The notes under the pieces: model-generated
Told to the model about the DNA's origin: nothing
Seen by the model: the letters and a program-made list of their open reading frames with translations, nothing else
The model's database searches: none
From: Terebella lapidaria
Taxonomy: Eukaryota > Annelida > Polychaeta > Terebellida > Terebellidae
DNA length: 64,000 nt
NCBI GenBank assembly: GCA_949152475.1
Contig: OX424564.1
Location: 38,934,165-38,998,164 of the forward strand
Direction: 5' to 3'
Shown here: positions 54,790 to 64,000 of the stretch, piece after piece
Layout: every line of letters begins with the position of its first letter
Numbering within the stretch: position 1 is the stretch's first letter
Position numbers and translations under genes: made by a program

Positions 54790-54896
54790 TTTGGAGAGTA
54801 TAAAAAATGCACTGGCACAAGATAATTGTAAGAGTAACACATAACATAAAACAGCAATAAAAATTCAATGAGCGACATTGAACAAATTTTGTTGGA

Positions 54897-57179
54897 TTAT
54901 TTAAGTTTGCTTCTGACTAAAAGTTCTTTAAGATTTTGATGCTTCTTGTAAGCTGTTGCTATTTTAATATCACCATCAGTATTTTTGTTGAGTTGTTTCA
55001 TATGCTTTTTAACAATTTGGGCTGAAAGAGTACCTGTTTTTGAGAAGGGTACTATATACACCATGTCAAATTTATTTTTACTTTTGTTCAAAGGGTCATA
55101 CTTTGTAAATTTTTGAACGTTGAGGCCATGAGGTTCGAAAGTGCCTAGAGTATCAATCCAACAATATTCCCTTTCAAGTCGCCATTGTTTGTTTAAAAGT
55201 TCATCACCAAGATCGGAAACCTGTTCAATTGGTAAAAGAGAAAAACATTCAATGGAAAATTCAGTTTTGCTGTGAAATTTAGATAGATGACTGTATAATG
55301 CATTTTCCTCATTGCAGCTAGTTATTGCAGCACGGTGACGATTGTTTCTGAATTTGAGTGATTTACCGGTTTCACCTACATATTGTTTTTCGCAAAGCTT
55401 ACAAGTGTATAGATAAATTATATTTTCTGAGTTGCAATCCAAAGCTGAGTTGATTGAGTAGGTCTGTTCAAAAACTGATCCCGAGAAATTTTGACAATTT
55501 GGAACTAAATGACATGTCTGACATTGTCTAGAATTACAAGGTTTTGAGCCAGACGAGCTGGAAGTGGGCAATTGAAAATCAGTACCTAGTCTTTCCTCAC
55601 TGTTCAAAATTCGCAATGTTTCATTCTTGATTTTGCGAAGCCAACGTTTTGAATAGTTACGTTTCGAAAGTGCCTTGAATAATATTTGACAAGCTGATTC
55701 AACATCATCTGGATATGAGCAAATTTGGAAAAATCGAAAAACTTGGGACTTGATTAGTCCTTTATAAGTGTGTTTTGGATGAAAAGAGAGCTTATGCAAC
55801 AACTGATGAGTATCCGTTGGCTTGAAGAAAACTTTTGCTTCTAATGTGTTTTCTTTGCTCCTGAACAAAGTAGTATCCAAAAAATTAACTGAATCAGTAC
55901 TAATTTCAGCTTTGAAGTTGATTGATGCCCTATGAGAATTGAAAATTTCGAGAAACTGGTGAAATTTGGAAATGCCATGTGGCCAAATGAGGAAAATGTC
56001 ATCTAAATACCTATAATAGCAATCTGGTTTGAATGGACACTTTTGTAAAGCTTGCTTTTCAAATTCAGCCATATAAATATCTGCATAATGAGGTGCATAT
56101 TTCTGACCCATGGCTGTGCCTGAAACTTGTAGGAATGTCTTACCGTCAAATTCAAAGTCATTACATTTAAGTGAAATTTCCAATAATTCTATTATACCTT
56201 TGAATAGTTCATTGTTTGCCAAAGTCGGGAATGCATTTTTAATTGCTTGGATACCTTCTTCATGATTTATATTAGTATACATACTTTCAACATCTAAAGT
56301 GATTAGTAAAGAATTTGGATCTAGTTCAAGCCCTCTAACTTTATCTAAAAAGTCATACGTGTTTTTTATATATGACGGATGCTTATTTGCTTGATCTTTT
56401 ATATATGAATCAATATACATAGCTACTTTTTCAGATTCACTGCTGCAGTCCGAAACAATTGGGCGCCCTGGAGGCATTACATTTGGAACTGGCCAGGAGT
56501 CTTTGGGTTTATGAATTTTAGGTAGCATATAAAATCTTCTTTGACGAGGGCGTTCTGGTGGTAAAAGAAATTGGAATACTTTTTCAGAAAGGCATCCAGA
56601 ATTGCGTAATCCTTTTAAAATTTTTGTTATTTTTGCTGAATTTTCTAGGTAAAGAGGAGTGTCAATTTCTCTGTAATGAGCTGGATTGTATAATTGACGA
56701 AAGCCTTCATTAATATAATTTTGCCTATCCATAATTACGACTGCACTACCTTTATCTGCTTTTTTAATTACCAAGTCTACGTTATTTTGTAAATTCTTTA
56801 TAGTTTTATATTCCATTTTTGTTAGGTTTTTGGTTTCTGGTTGAATTTTCAAGTTTTCAATTTCCTTAGATATTGCCGAAATGCAATCTAAAACGGGCTT
56901 GTCAATCATAGAACTCGGTGGAGTCCAGGTAGATTTTGGAGTGAATTTTGATCTATTTGTGAATGAATTTGGACGGTGAGAAAAATAATTTTGAAGTTTG
57001 AGTTTTCTACCAAAATCTTGCACAGCTTGTTTAATTGGATCCAATGTTATTTTGGGTGTGGGAACAAATGTCAAACCACGATTTAGAAGAGCGATTTGTG
57101 TGTCCGAAAGTGTAAATTTGGAAAGGTTTACAACATTATTAGTCGTACTGGAGTTCGGTGGACTCTCAGAATGATTTAG
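54897..57179 (-). CDS. PLE ORF2 copy F: RT plus GIY-YIG
   Basis: Intact ORF2 of the copy A sub-lineage (RFFQICSYP, SIECF, DMVY...SKLK) with private changes such as GTDFQLP and SWPVPNVM. Open from the heptamer at 57179-57185. Confidence 0.88.
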   Translation of the reverse strand, partial: LNHSESPPNSSTTNNVVNLSKFTLSDTQIALLNRGLTFVPTPKITLDPIKQAVQDFGRKLKLQNYFSHRPNSFTNRSKFTPKSTWTPPSSMIDKPVLDCISAISKEIENLKIQPETKNLTKMEYKTIKNLQNNVDLVIKKADKGSAVVIMDRQNYINEGFRQLYNPAHYREIDTPLYLENSAKITKILKGLRNSGCLSEKVFQFLLPPERPRQRRFYMLPKIHKPKDSWPVPNVMPPGRPIVSDCSSESEKVAMYIDSYIKDQANKHPSYIKNTYDFLDKVRGLELDPNSLLITLDVESMYTNINHEEGIQAIKNAFPTLANNELFKGIIELLEISLKCNDFEFDGKTFLQVSGTAMGQKYAPHYADIYMAEFEKQALQKCPFKPDCYYRYLDDIFLIWPHGISKFHQFLEIFNSHRASINFKAEISTDSVNFLDTTLFRSKENTLEAKVFFKPTDTHQLLHKLSFHPKHTYKGLIKSQVFRFFQICSYPDDVESACQILFKALSKRNYSKRWLRKIKNETLRILNSEERLGTDFQLPTSSSSGSKPCNSRQCQTCHLVPNCQNFSGSVFEQTYSINSALDCNSENIIYLYTCKLCEKQYVGETGKSLKFRNNRHRAAITSCNEENALYSHLSKFHSKTEFSIECFSLLPIEQVSDLGDELLNKQWRLEREYCWIDTLGTFEPHGLNVQKFTKYDPLNKSKNKFDMVYIVPFSKTGTLSAQIVKKHMKQLNKNTDGDIKIATAYKKHQNLKELLVRSKLK

Positions 57180-58336
57180 TTTAAATGACTGAGCCAGAAT
57201 TTCAACATTTCATTGGCCGTTTGTTCAGTCCAATGAATGTTATCTGTCTGTGTAGAAAACTTGATTGGATCCAACTGTTTAACAACTGTGAGATTGCTGA
57301 AACGTGAACTCATGTCATCCAAAGCCCTGTTAATCATATCCAAGTTGCGTTTCTCTACAGACGGAAGATTGTCTGAGTAGTTAATTTTTGGAATGAGAAT
57401 TTTGGAGTGGGGGAAGATTCGGAAAGCACTGCTGAGCATATTCCTCAGTTCTGGAATTGAAGTAACACTTGGTTTGGAGCTTCGATTGTTCAGGCCTACA
57501 CTTAAGATTAAGTTTTTGGGGGCATCAAATGATTTTTTACAGGCCGTGAACATCATTCTTAGATGGTTGAACAAAGCTCCAGGATAAGACACAACTTGGA
57601 TATCACTGACAGGGGATTTGGTGATGCGAGAAAGGTTAGAAGAGCCGAGGATGACAGTGGAGGAGGTTAGTTTAGGAAGGGCCCAAAGAGTTTTGGGTCC
57701 TCTGATAGTGGAAGGAGAGACATGGAAAGTGGTGTTAGGAGAGTTTTTAGGAGAGACAAAGCGAGTGCGTTTGCCTTTGGGTAGAGAGGAGGGTGAGAGT
57801 TCAGGAGAAGAAGGAGAGCGCGGACGCCGTTTGGGCGTGGCACTAAGGCGGTTATCAGGAGAAGAGCGAGAGAGAGGTGGCCAATCATCAGATGATGATA
57901 GACAAGGAGGGTTAGAGAGGGTATCAAGGAGTTGGAAGCGGTTAGAAGTGGACACAGAGGGAGGGGTGTTATTTGAAGATGGAGGTGAAGAGCGAGAGGG
58001 TTTAGGATTGTTAGTAGGAGAGTTGGCACGTTTTAGGTCCATTAGGAGGCGGCCAAAGAAGTTAGAGCCTTGACCATGACGGTTAACACCCCAGTGGCTG
58101 TCAGGAACTGGATGGACAATGTGACACCCTTCAGGAAGACCCATCAGAGTGTCACGGAACAATTTGCAAGAATTAAACTTAACTTGAAGAAGTTGACGCA
58201 TGATTCCATTTTTACTTTTATGCCAGAATGGGGACAGGCTAGGAATTTCACTAGCCAAACGTTTGGCCACTCCTGCATGGGGAGCCCTGAGGATCCGATT
58301 GGCTAGGTGTTGACAGTCATGGTACCGGGCTTTGTG
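57176..58336 (-). pseudogene. PLE ORF1 copy F, lacking its N terminus
   Basis: Starts within the NADAR domain (KARYHDCQHLANRIL) and keeps the rest of NADAR, the linker and the SGNH-like region, with one change (APKNLIL for APQNLIL). The ORF runs on into satellite to 59365 because the satellite is open. The frameshift heptamer is preserved. Confidence 0.8.
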
Positions 58337-61300
58337 TTGTACTGTATCTGTGTATGTGTGTTGTACTGTCTCTGCGTACGTGTGTTGTACTGTCTCTGTG
58401 TACGTGTGTTGTACTGTCTCTGTGTACGTGTGTTGTACTGTATCTGTGTACGTGTGTTGTACTGTCTCTCTGTACGTGTGTTGTACTGTCTCTGTGTACG
58501 TGTGTTGTACTGTATCTGTGTACGTGTGTTGTACTGTATCTGTGTACGTGTGTTGTACTGTATCTGTGTATGTGTGTTGTACTGTCTCTGCGTACGTGTG
58601 TTGTACTGTCTCTGTGTACGTGTATTCTACTTTATCTGTGTACGTGTGTTGTACTTTCTCTGTGTACGTGTGTTGTACTGTATCTGTGTACGTGTGTTGT
58701 ACTGTCTCTCTGTACGTGTGTTGTACTGTATCTGTGTACGTGTGTTGTACTGTATCTGTGTACGTGTGTTGTACTGTCTCTCTGTACGTGTGTTGTACTG
58801 TCTCTGTGTACGTGTATTGTACTGTATCTGTGTATGTGTGCTGTACTGTCTCTGTGTACGTGTGTTGTACTGTCTCTGTGTACGTGTGTTGTACTGTCTC
58901 TCTGTACGTGTGTTGTACTGTCTCTGTGTACGTGTATTGTACTTTATCTGTGTACGTGTGTTGTACTGTATCTGTGTGTGTGTGTTGTACTGTATCTGTG
59001 TACGTGTGTTGTACTGTATCTGTGTACATGTGTTGTACTGTATCTGTGTACGTGTGTTGTACTTTATCTGTGTACGTGTGTTGTACTGTCTCTGCGTACG
59101 TGTGTTGTACTGTCTCTGTGTACGTGTATTGTACTTTATCTGTGTACATGTGTTGTACTGTCTCTGAATACGTGTGTTGTACTTTATCTGTGTATGTGTG
59201 TTGTACTGTCTCTGTGTACGTGTGTTGTACTTTATCTGTGTACGTGTGTTGTACTGTATCTGTGTATGTGTGTTGTACTGTCTCTGTGTACGTGTGTTGT
59301 ACTGTCTCTGTGTATGTGTGTTGTACTGTATCTGTGTACGTGTGTTGTACTTTATCTGTGTACATGTGTTGTACTGTATCTGTGTGTGTGTGTGTTGTAC
59401 TGTATCTGTGTACGTGTGTTGTGCTGTCTCTGCATACGTGTGTTGTACTTTATCTGTGTATGTGTGTTGTACTGTCTCTGTGTACGTGTGTTGTACTTTA
59501 TCTGTGTACGTGTGTTGTACTGTATCTGTGTATGTGTGTTGTACTGTCTCTGTGTACGTGTGTTGTACTGTCTCTGTGTATGTGTGTTGTACTGTATCTG
59601 TGTACGTGTGTTGTACTTTATCTGTGTACATGTGTTGTACTGTATCTGTGTACGTGTGTTGTACTGTATCTGTGTGTGTGTTGTACTTTATCTGTGTACG
59701 TGTGTTGTACTGTATCTGTGTACATGTGTTTTACTGTATCTGTGTACGTGTGTTGTACTGTCTCTGTGTATGTGTGTTGTACTGTCTATGTGTACGTGTG
59801 TTGTACAGTCTCTGTGTACGTGTGTTGTACTGTATCTGTGTACGTGTGTTGTACTGTATCTGTGTACGTGTGTTGTACTGTCTCTGTGTACGTGTGTTGT
59901 ACTGTCTCTGTGTACGTGTGTTGTACTGTCTCTGTGTATGTGTGTTGTACTCGCTCTCTGTGTACGTGTGTTGTACTGTATCTGTGTATGTGTGTTGTAC
60001 TGTATCTGTGTACGTGTGCTGTACTGTCTCTGTGTACGTGTGTTGTACTGTCTCTGTGTACGTGTGTTGTACTTTATCTGTGTACGTGTGTTTTACTGTC
60101 TCTGTGTACGTGTGTTGTACTGTATCTGTGTAAGTGTGTTGTACTGTCTCTGCATACGTGTGTTGTACTTTATCTGTGTACGTGTGTTGTACTCGCTCTC
60201 TGTACGTGTGTTGTACTTTATCTGTGTATGTGTGTTGTACTGTCTCTGTGTATGTGTGTTGTACTGTCTCTGTGTACGTGTGTTGTACTGTATCTGTGTG
60301 TGTGTGTTGTACTTTATCTGTGTACGTGTGTTGTACTGTCTCTGTGTACGTGTGTTGTACTGTCTCTGTGTACGTGTGTTGTACTGTATCTGTGTGTGTG
60401 TGTTGTACTTTATCTGTGTACGTGTGTTGTACTGTCTCTGTGTACGTGTGTTGTACTTTATCTGTGTACATGTGTTGTACTGTCTCTGTGTATGTGTGTT
60501 GTACTTTATCTGTGTACGTGTGTTGTACTGTCTCTGTGTACATGTGTTGTACTGTATCTGTGTACGTGTGTTGTACTGTATCTGTGTACATGTGTTGTAC
60601 TGTATCTGAGTACGTGTGTTGTACTGTATCTGTGTACGTGTGTTGTACTGTATCTGTGTACGTGTGTTGTACTGTATCTGTGTACATGTGTTTTACTGTA
60701 TCTGTGTACGTGTGTTGTACTGTCTCTGTGTATGTGTGTTGTACTGTCTCTGTACGTGTGTTGTACAGTCTCTGTGTACGTGTGTTGTACTGTATCTGTG
60801 TACGTGTGTTGTACTGTATCTGTGTACGTGTGTTGTACTGTCTCTGTGTACGTGTGTTGTACTGTCTCTGTGTACGTGTGTTGTACTGTCACTGTGTACG
60901 TGTGTTGTACTGTATCTGTGTACATGTGTTGTACTGTATCTGAGTACGTGTGTTGTACTGTCTCTGTGTACGTGTGTTGTACTGTCTCTGTGTATGTGTG
61001 TTGTACTGTATCTGTGTACGTGTGTTGTACTGTATCTGTGTACGTGTGTTGTACTGTATCTGTGTACGTGTGTTGTACTGTATCTGTGTACATGTGTTGT
61101 ACTGTATCTGTGTATGTGTGTTGTACTTTATCTGTGTACGTGTGCTGTACTGTCTCTGTGTATGTGTGTTGTACTGTATCTGTGTACGTGTGTTGTACTG
61201 TCTCTGTGTACGTGTGTTGTACTGTCTCTGTGTACGTGTGTTGTACTGTCTCTGTGTACGTGTGTTGTACTGTCTCTGTGTACGTGTGTTGTACTGTATC

Positions 61301-63460
61301 TGTGTATGTGTGTTGTACTGTCTCTGTGTACGTGTGTTGTACTGTCTCTGTGTACGTGTGTTGTACTGTCTCTGTGTACGTGTGTTGTACTGTCTCTGTG
61401 TACGTGTGTTATACTGTCTCTGTGTACGTGTGTTGTACTGTCTCTGTGTACGTGTGTTGTACTGTCTCTGTGTACGTGTGTTGTACTGTCTCTGTGTACG
61501 TGTGTTGTACTGTATCTGTGTATGTGTGTTGTACTGTCTCTGTGTATGTGTGTTGTACTTTATCTGTGTACGTGTGTTGTACTGTCTCTGTGTATGTGTG
61601 TTGTACTGTCTCTGTGTACGTGTGTTGTACTGTCTCTGTGTACGTGTGTTGTACTGTCTCTGTGTACGTGTGTTGTACTGTCTCTGTGTACGTGTGTTGT
61701 ACTGTCTCTGTGTATGTGTGTTGTACTGTCTCTGTGTACGTGTGTTGTACTGTCTCTGTGTACGTGTGTTGTACTGTCTCTGTGTACGTGTGTTGTACTG
61801 TCTCTGTGTACGTGTGTTGTACTGTCTCTGTGTACGTGTGTTGTACTGTCTCTGTGTACGTGTGTTGTACTGTCTCTGTGTACGTGTGTTGTACTGTCTC
61901 TGTGTATGTGTGTTGTACTGTCTCTGTGTACGTGTGTTGTACTGTCTCTGTGTACGTGTGTTGTACTGTCTCTGTGTACGTGTGTTGTACTGTCTCTGTG
62001 TACGTGTGTTGTACTGTCTCTGTGTACGTGTGTTGTACTGTCTCTGTGTACGTGTGTTGTACTGTCTCTGTGTACGTGTGTTATACTGTCTCTGTGTACG
62101 TGTGTTGTACTGTCTCTGTGTACGTGTGTTGTACTGTATCTGTGTATGTGTGTTGTACTGTCTCTGTGTATGTGTGTTGTACTTTATCTGTGTACGTGTG
62201 TTGTACTTTATCTGTGTACATGTGTTGTACTGTATCTGTGTATGTGTGTTGTACTTTATCTGTGTACGTGTGTTGTACTGTCTCTGTGTATGCGGCTGTA
62301 CTGTCTCTGTGTACGTGTGTTGTACTGTATCTGTGTATGTGTGTTGTACTGTCTCTGTGTATGTGTGTTGTACTGTATCTGTGTACGTGTGTTGTACTGT
62401 ATCTGTGTACGTGTGTTGTACTGTCTCTGTGTATGTGTGTTGTACTGTATCTGCGTATGTGTGTTGTACTTTATCTGTGTACGTGTGTTGTACTGTCTCT
62501 GTGTACGTGTGTTGTACTGTATCTGTGTACGTGTGTTGTACTGTATCTGTGTACGTGTGTTGTACTGTCTCTGTGTATGTGTGTTGTACTGTATCTGTGT
62601 ACGTGTGTTGTACTGTATCTGTGTACGTGTGTTGTACTGTCTCTGTGTATGTGTGTTGTACTGTATCTGTGTACGTGTGTTGTACTTTATCTGTGTATGT
62701 GTGTTGTACTGTATCTGTGTATGTGTGTTGTACTGTATCTGTGTACGTGTGTTGTACTGTATCTGTGTACGTGTGTTGTACTGTCTCTGTGTATGTGTGT
62801 TGTACTGTATCTGTGTACGTGTGTTGTACTGTATCTGTGAACGTGTGTTGTACTGTCTCTGTGTATGTGTGTTGTACTGTATCTGTGTACGTGTGTTGTA
62901 CTGTCTCTGTGTACGTGTGTTGTACTGTATCTGTGTACGTGTGTTGTACTGTCTCTGTGTATGTGTGTTGTACTTTATCTGTGTACGTGTGTTGTACTTT
63001 ATCTGTGTATGTGTGTTGTACTGTATCTGTGTACGTGTGTTGTACTGTATCTGTGTACGTGTGTTGTACTGTATCTGTGTACATGTGTTGTACTGTATCT
63101 GTGTATGTGTGTTGTACTTTATCTGTGTACGTGTGTTGTACTGTCTCTGTGTATGTGTGTTGTACTTTATCTGTGTACGTGTGTTGTACTTTATCTGTGT
63201 ACATGTGTTGTACTGTATCTGTGTACGTGTGTTGTACTGTATCTGTGTACGTGTGTTGTACTGTCTCTGTGTATGTGTGTTGTACTGTATCTGCGTATGT
63301 GTGTTGTACTTTATCTGTGTACGTGTGTTGTACTGTCTCTGTGTATGTGTGTTGTACTGTATCTGCGTATGTGTGTTGTACTTTATCTGTGTACGTGTGT
63401 TGTACTGTATCTGTGTACGTGTGTTGTACTCGCTCTCTGTACGTGTGTTGTACTGTTTCT
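58337..63460. repeat. 24-bp satellite, block 5 (about 213 units)
   Basis: Same unit, with frequent TACTTTATCT variants in the outer parts and a homogeneous core (about 61300-62150) of nearly identical TGTACTGTCTCTGTGTACG units. Several indels shift the register (59387, 59950, 60190, 60750, 62290), more than in other blocks. Confidence 0.97.
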
Positions 63461-64000
63461 TTTGGAGAGTATAAAAAATGCACTGGCACAAGATAATTGT
63501 AAGAGTAACACATAACATAAAACAGCAATGAAAATTCAATGAGCGACATTGAACAATTTTGTTGGATTATTTAAGTTTGCTTCTGACTAAAAGTTCTTTA
63601 AGATTTTGATGCTTCTTGTAAGCTGTTGCTATTTTAATATCACCATCAGTATTTTTGTTGAGTTGTTTCATATGTTTTTTAACAATTTGGGCCGAAAGAG
63701 CACCTGTTTTTGAGAAGGGTACTATATACACCAGGTCGAATTTATTTTTACTTTTGTTCAGAGGGTCATACTTTGTAAATTTTTGAACGTTGAGGCCATG
63801 AGGTTCGAAAGTGCCTAGAGTATCAATCCAACAATATTCCCTTTCAAGTCGCCATTGTTTGTTTAAAAGTTCATCACCAAGATCGGAAACCTGTTCAATT
63901 GGTAAAAGAGAAAAACATTCGATGGAAAATTCAGTTTTGCTGTGAAATTTAGATAGATGACTGTATAATGCATTTTCCTCATTGCAGCTAGTTATTGCAG
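63461..64000 (-). mobile_element. Penelope-like element copy G, 3' part, cut by the window end
   Basis: Begins TTTGGAGAGTATAAAA after satellite ...GTACTGTTTCT, the same register as the other satellite junctions but next to a different unit variant. Shows a mix of A/F-type and B/C-type diagnostic bases. Confidence 0.9.
63567..64000 (-). CDS. PLE ORF2 copy G, C-terminal part (partial)
   Basis: The stop codon is at 63567-63569; the frame covers the GIY-YIG end of ORF2 and continues beyond the window. It has the SKLK ending (as in A, D, F) together with DLVY and GALS (as in B, C). Confidence 0.75.
   Translation of the reverse strand, partial: AITSCNEENALYSHLSKFHSKTEFSIECFSLLPIEQVSDLGDELLNKQWRLEREYCWIDTLGTFEPHGLNVQKFTKYDPLNKSKNKFDLVYIVPFSKTGALSAQIVKKHMKQLNKNTDGDIKIATAYKKHQNLKELLVRSKLK

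Larger units (their letters stand above)
54790..58336 (-). mobile_element. Penelope-like element copy F, 5'-truncated in ORF1
   Basis: Standard 3' end at the usual satellite register (GTACTGTATCT next to TTTGGAGAG). The 5' end falls inside the NADAR region at 58336 (GCTTTGTG passing into TTGTACTGTATCT). The flanking satellite repeats about 13-15 bp (GTTGTACTGTATCT) on both sides. This is what a 5'-truncated target-primed insertion should look like. Confidence 0.9.

Noticed and set aside
17791-63460. CRISPR-like or telomeric interpretation of the 24-bp repeats
   Set aside because: There are no unique spacers between repeats, and the unit does not match TTAGGG or other known telomere repeats.

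Overview
The window is animal nuclear DNA, most likely from a marine invertebrate. A mollusc or another lophotrochozoan is my guess, and the sequence does not prove it. The grounds are one metazoan-type secretory-pathway glycosyltransferase gene, long gene-poor intergenic DNA, several classes of eukaryotic transposon debris, and a long satellite full of Penelope-like retroelements. Nothing bacterial (operons, Shine-Dalgarno sites, CRISPR) is present.

Left part (1-17790): a host gene in a background of repeats. One intact intronless ORF on the minus strand (3401-6628, 1075 aa) encodes a LARGE/B4GAT-like (GT49) glycosyltransferase with an N-terminal carbohydrate-binding-like region and a second GT-A-like region at its C terminus. 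Around it lie a LINE remnant carrying a 112-bp MITE, a broken Gypsy-type LTR fossil, four 5'-truncated pieces of one retroelement with a common 3' tail, a 40-bp minisatellite into which a 1.5-kb foldback transposon jumped at a TA site, a 0.5-kb MITE, degenerate 22-bp repeats and several hairpins. No other gene is supportable there.

Right part (17791-64000): five blocks, about 21 kb in total, of a 24-bp satellite alternate with seven copies (A-G, all on the minus strand) of one Penelope-like element (PLE). The intact element has two ORFs. ORF1 (569 aa) carries a NADAR/YbiA-like domain followed by an SGNH-hydrolase-like domain. ORF2 carries a PLE reverse transcriptase and a GIY-YIG endonuclease. 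ORF2 has no usable ATG before the RT. ORF1 ends in the canonical -1 frameshift heptamer U UUA AAC directly before its stop codon, and the -1 frame runs open into ORF2 with a plausible stem-loop 9 nt downstream, so an ORF1-ORF2 fusion made by -1 frameshifting is the likely expression mode. The 5' leader holds a compact hammerhead-ribozyme-like fold. In tandem copies a TATA box lies about 30 nt upstream of the exact point where retrocopy A begins.

The satellite junctions suggest targeted insertion: four separate 3' junctions fall at the same register of the 24-bp unit, and the two junction pairs that can be read (A and F) show about 12-15 bp of duplicated target. Copies B and C are a 6427-bp tandem duplication, C-D-E repeat with a 4918-bp period, E and F are 5'-truncated, and G leaves the window. 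All satellite reading frames are open on both strands, so the very long ORFs there are not genes.
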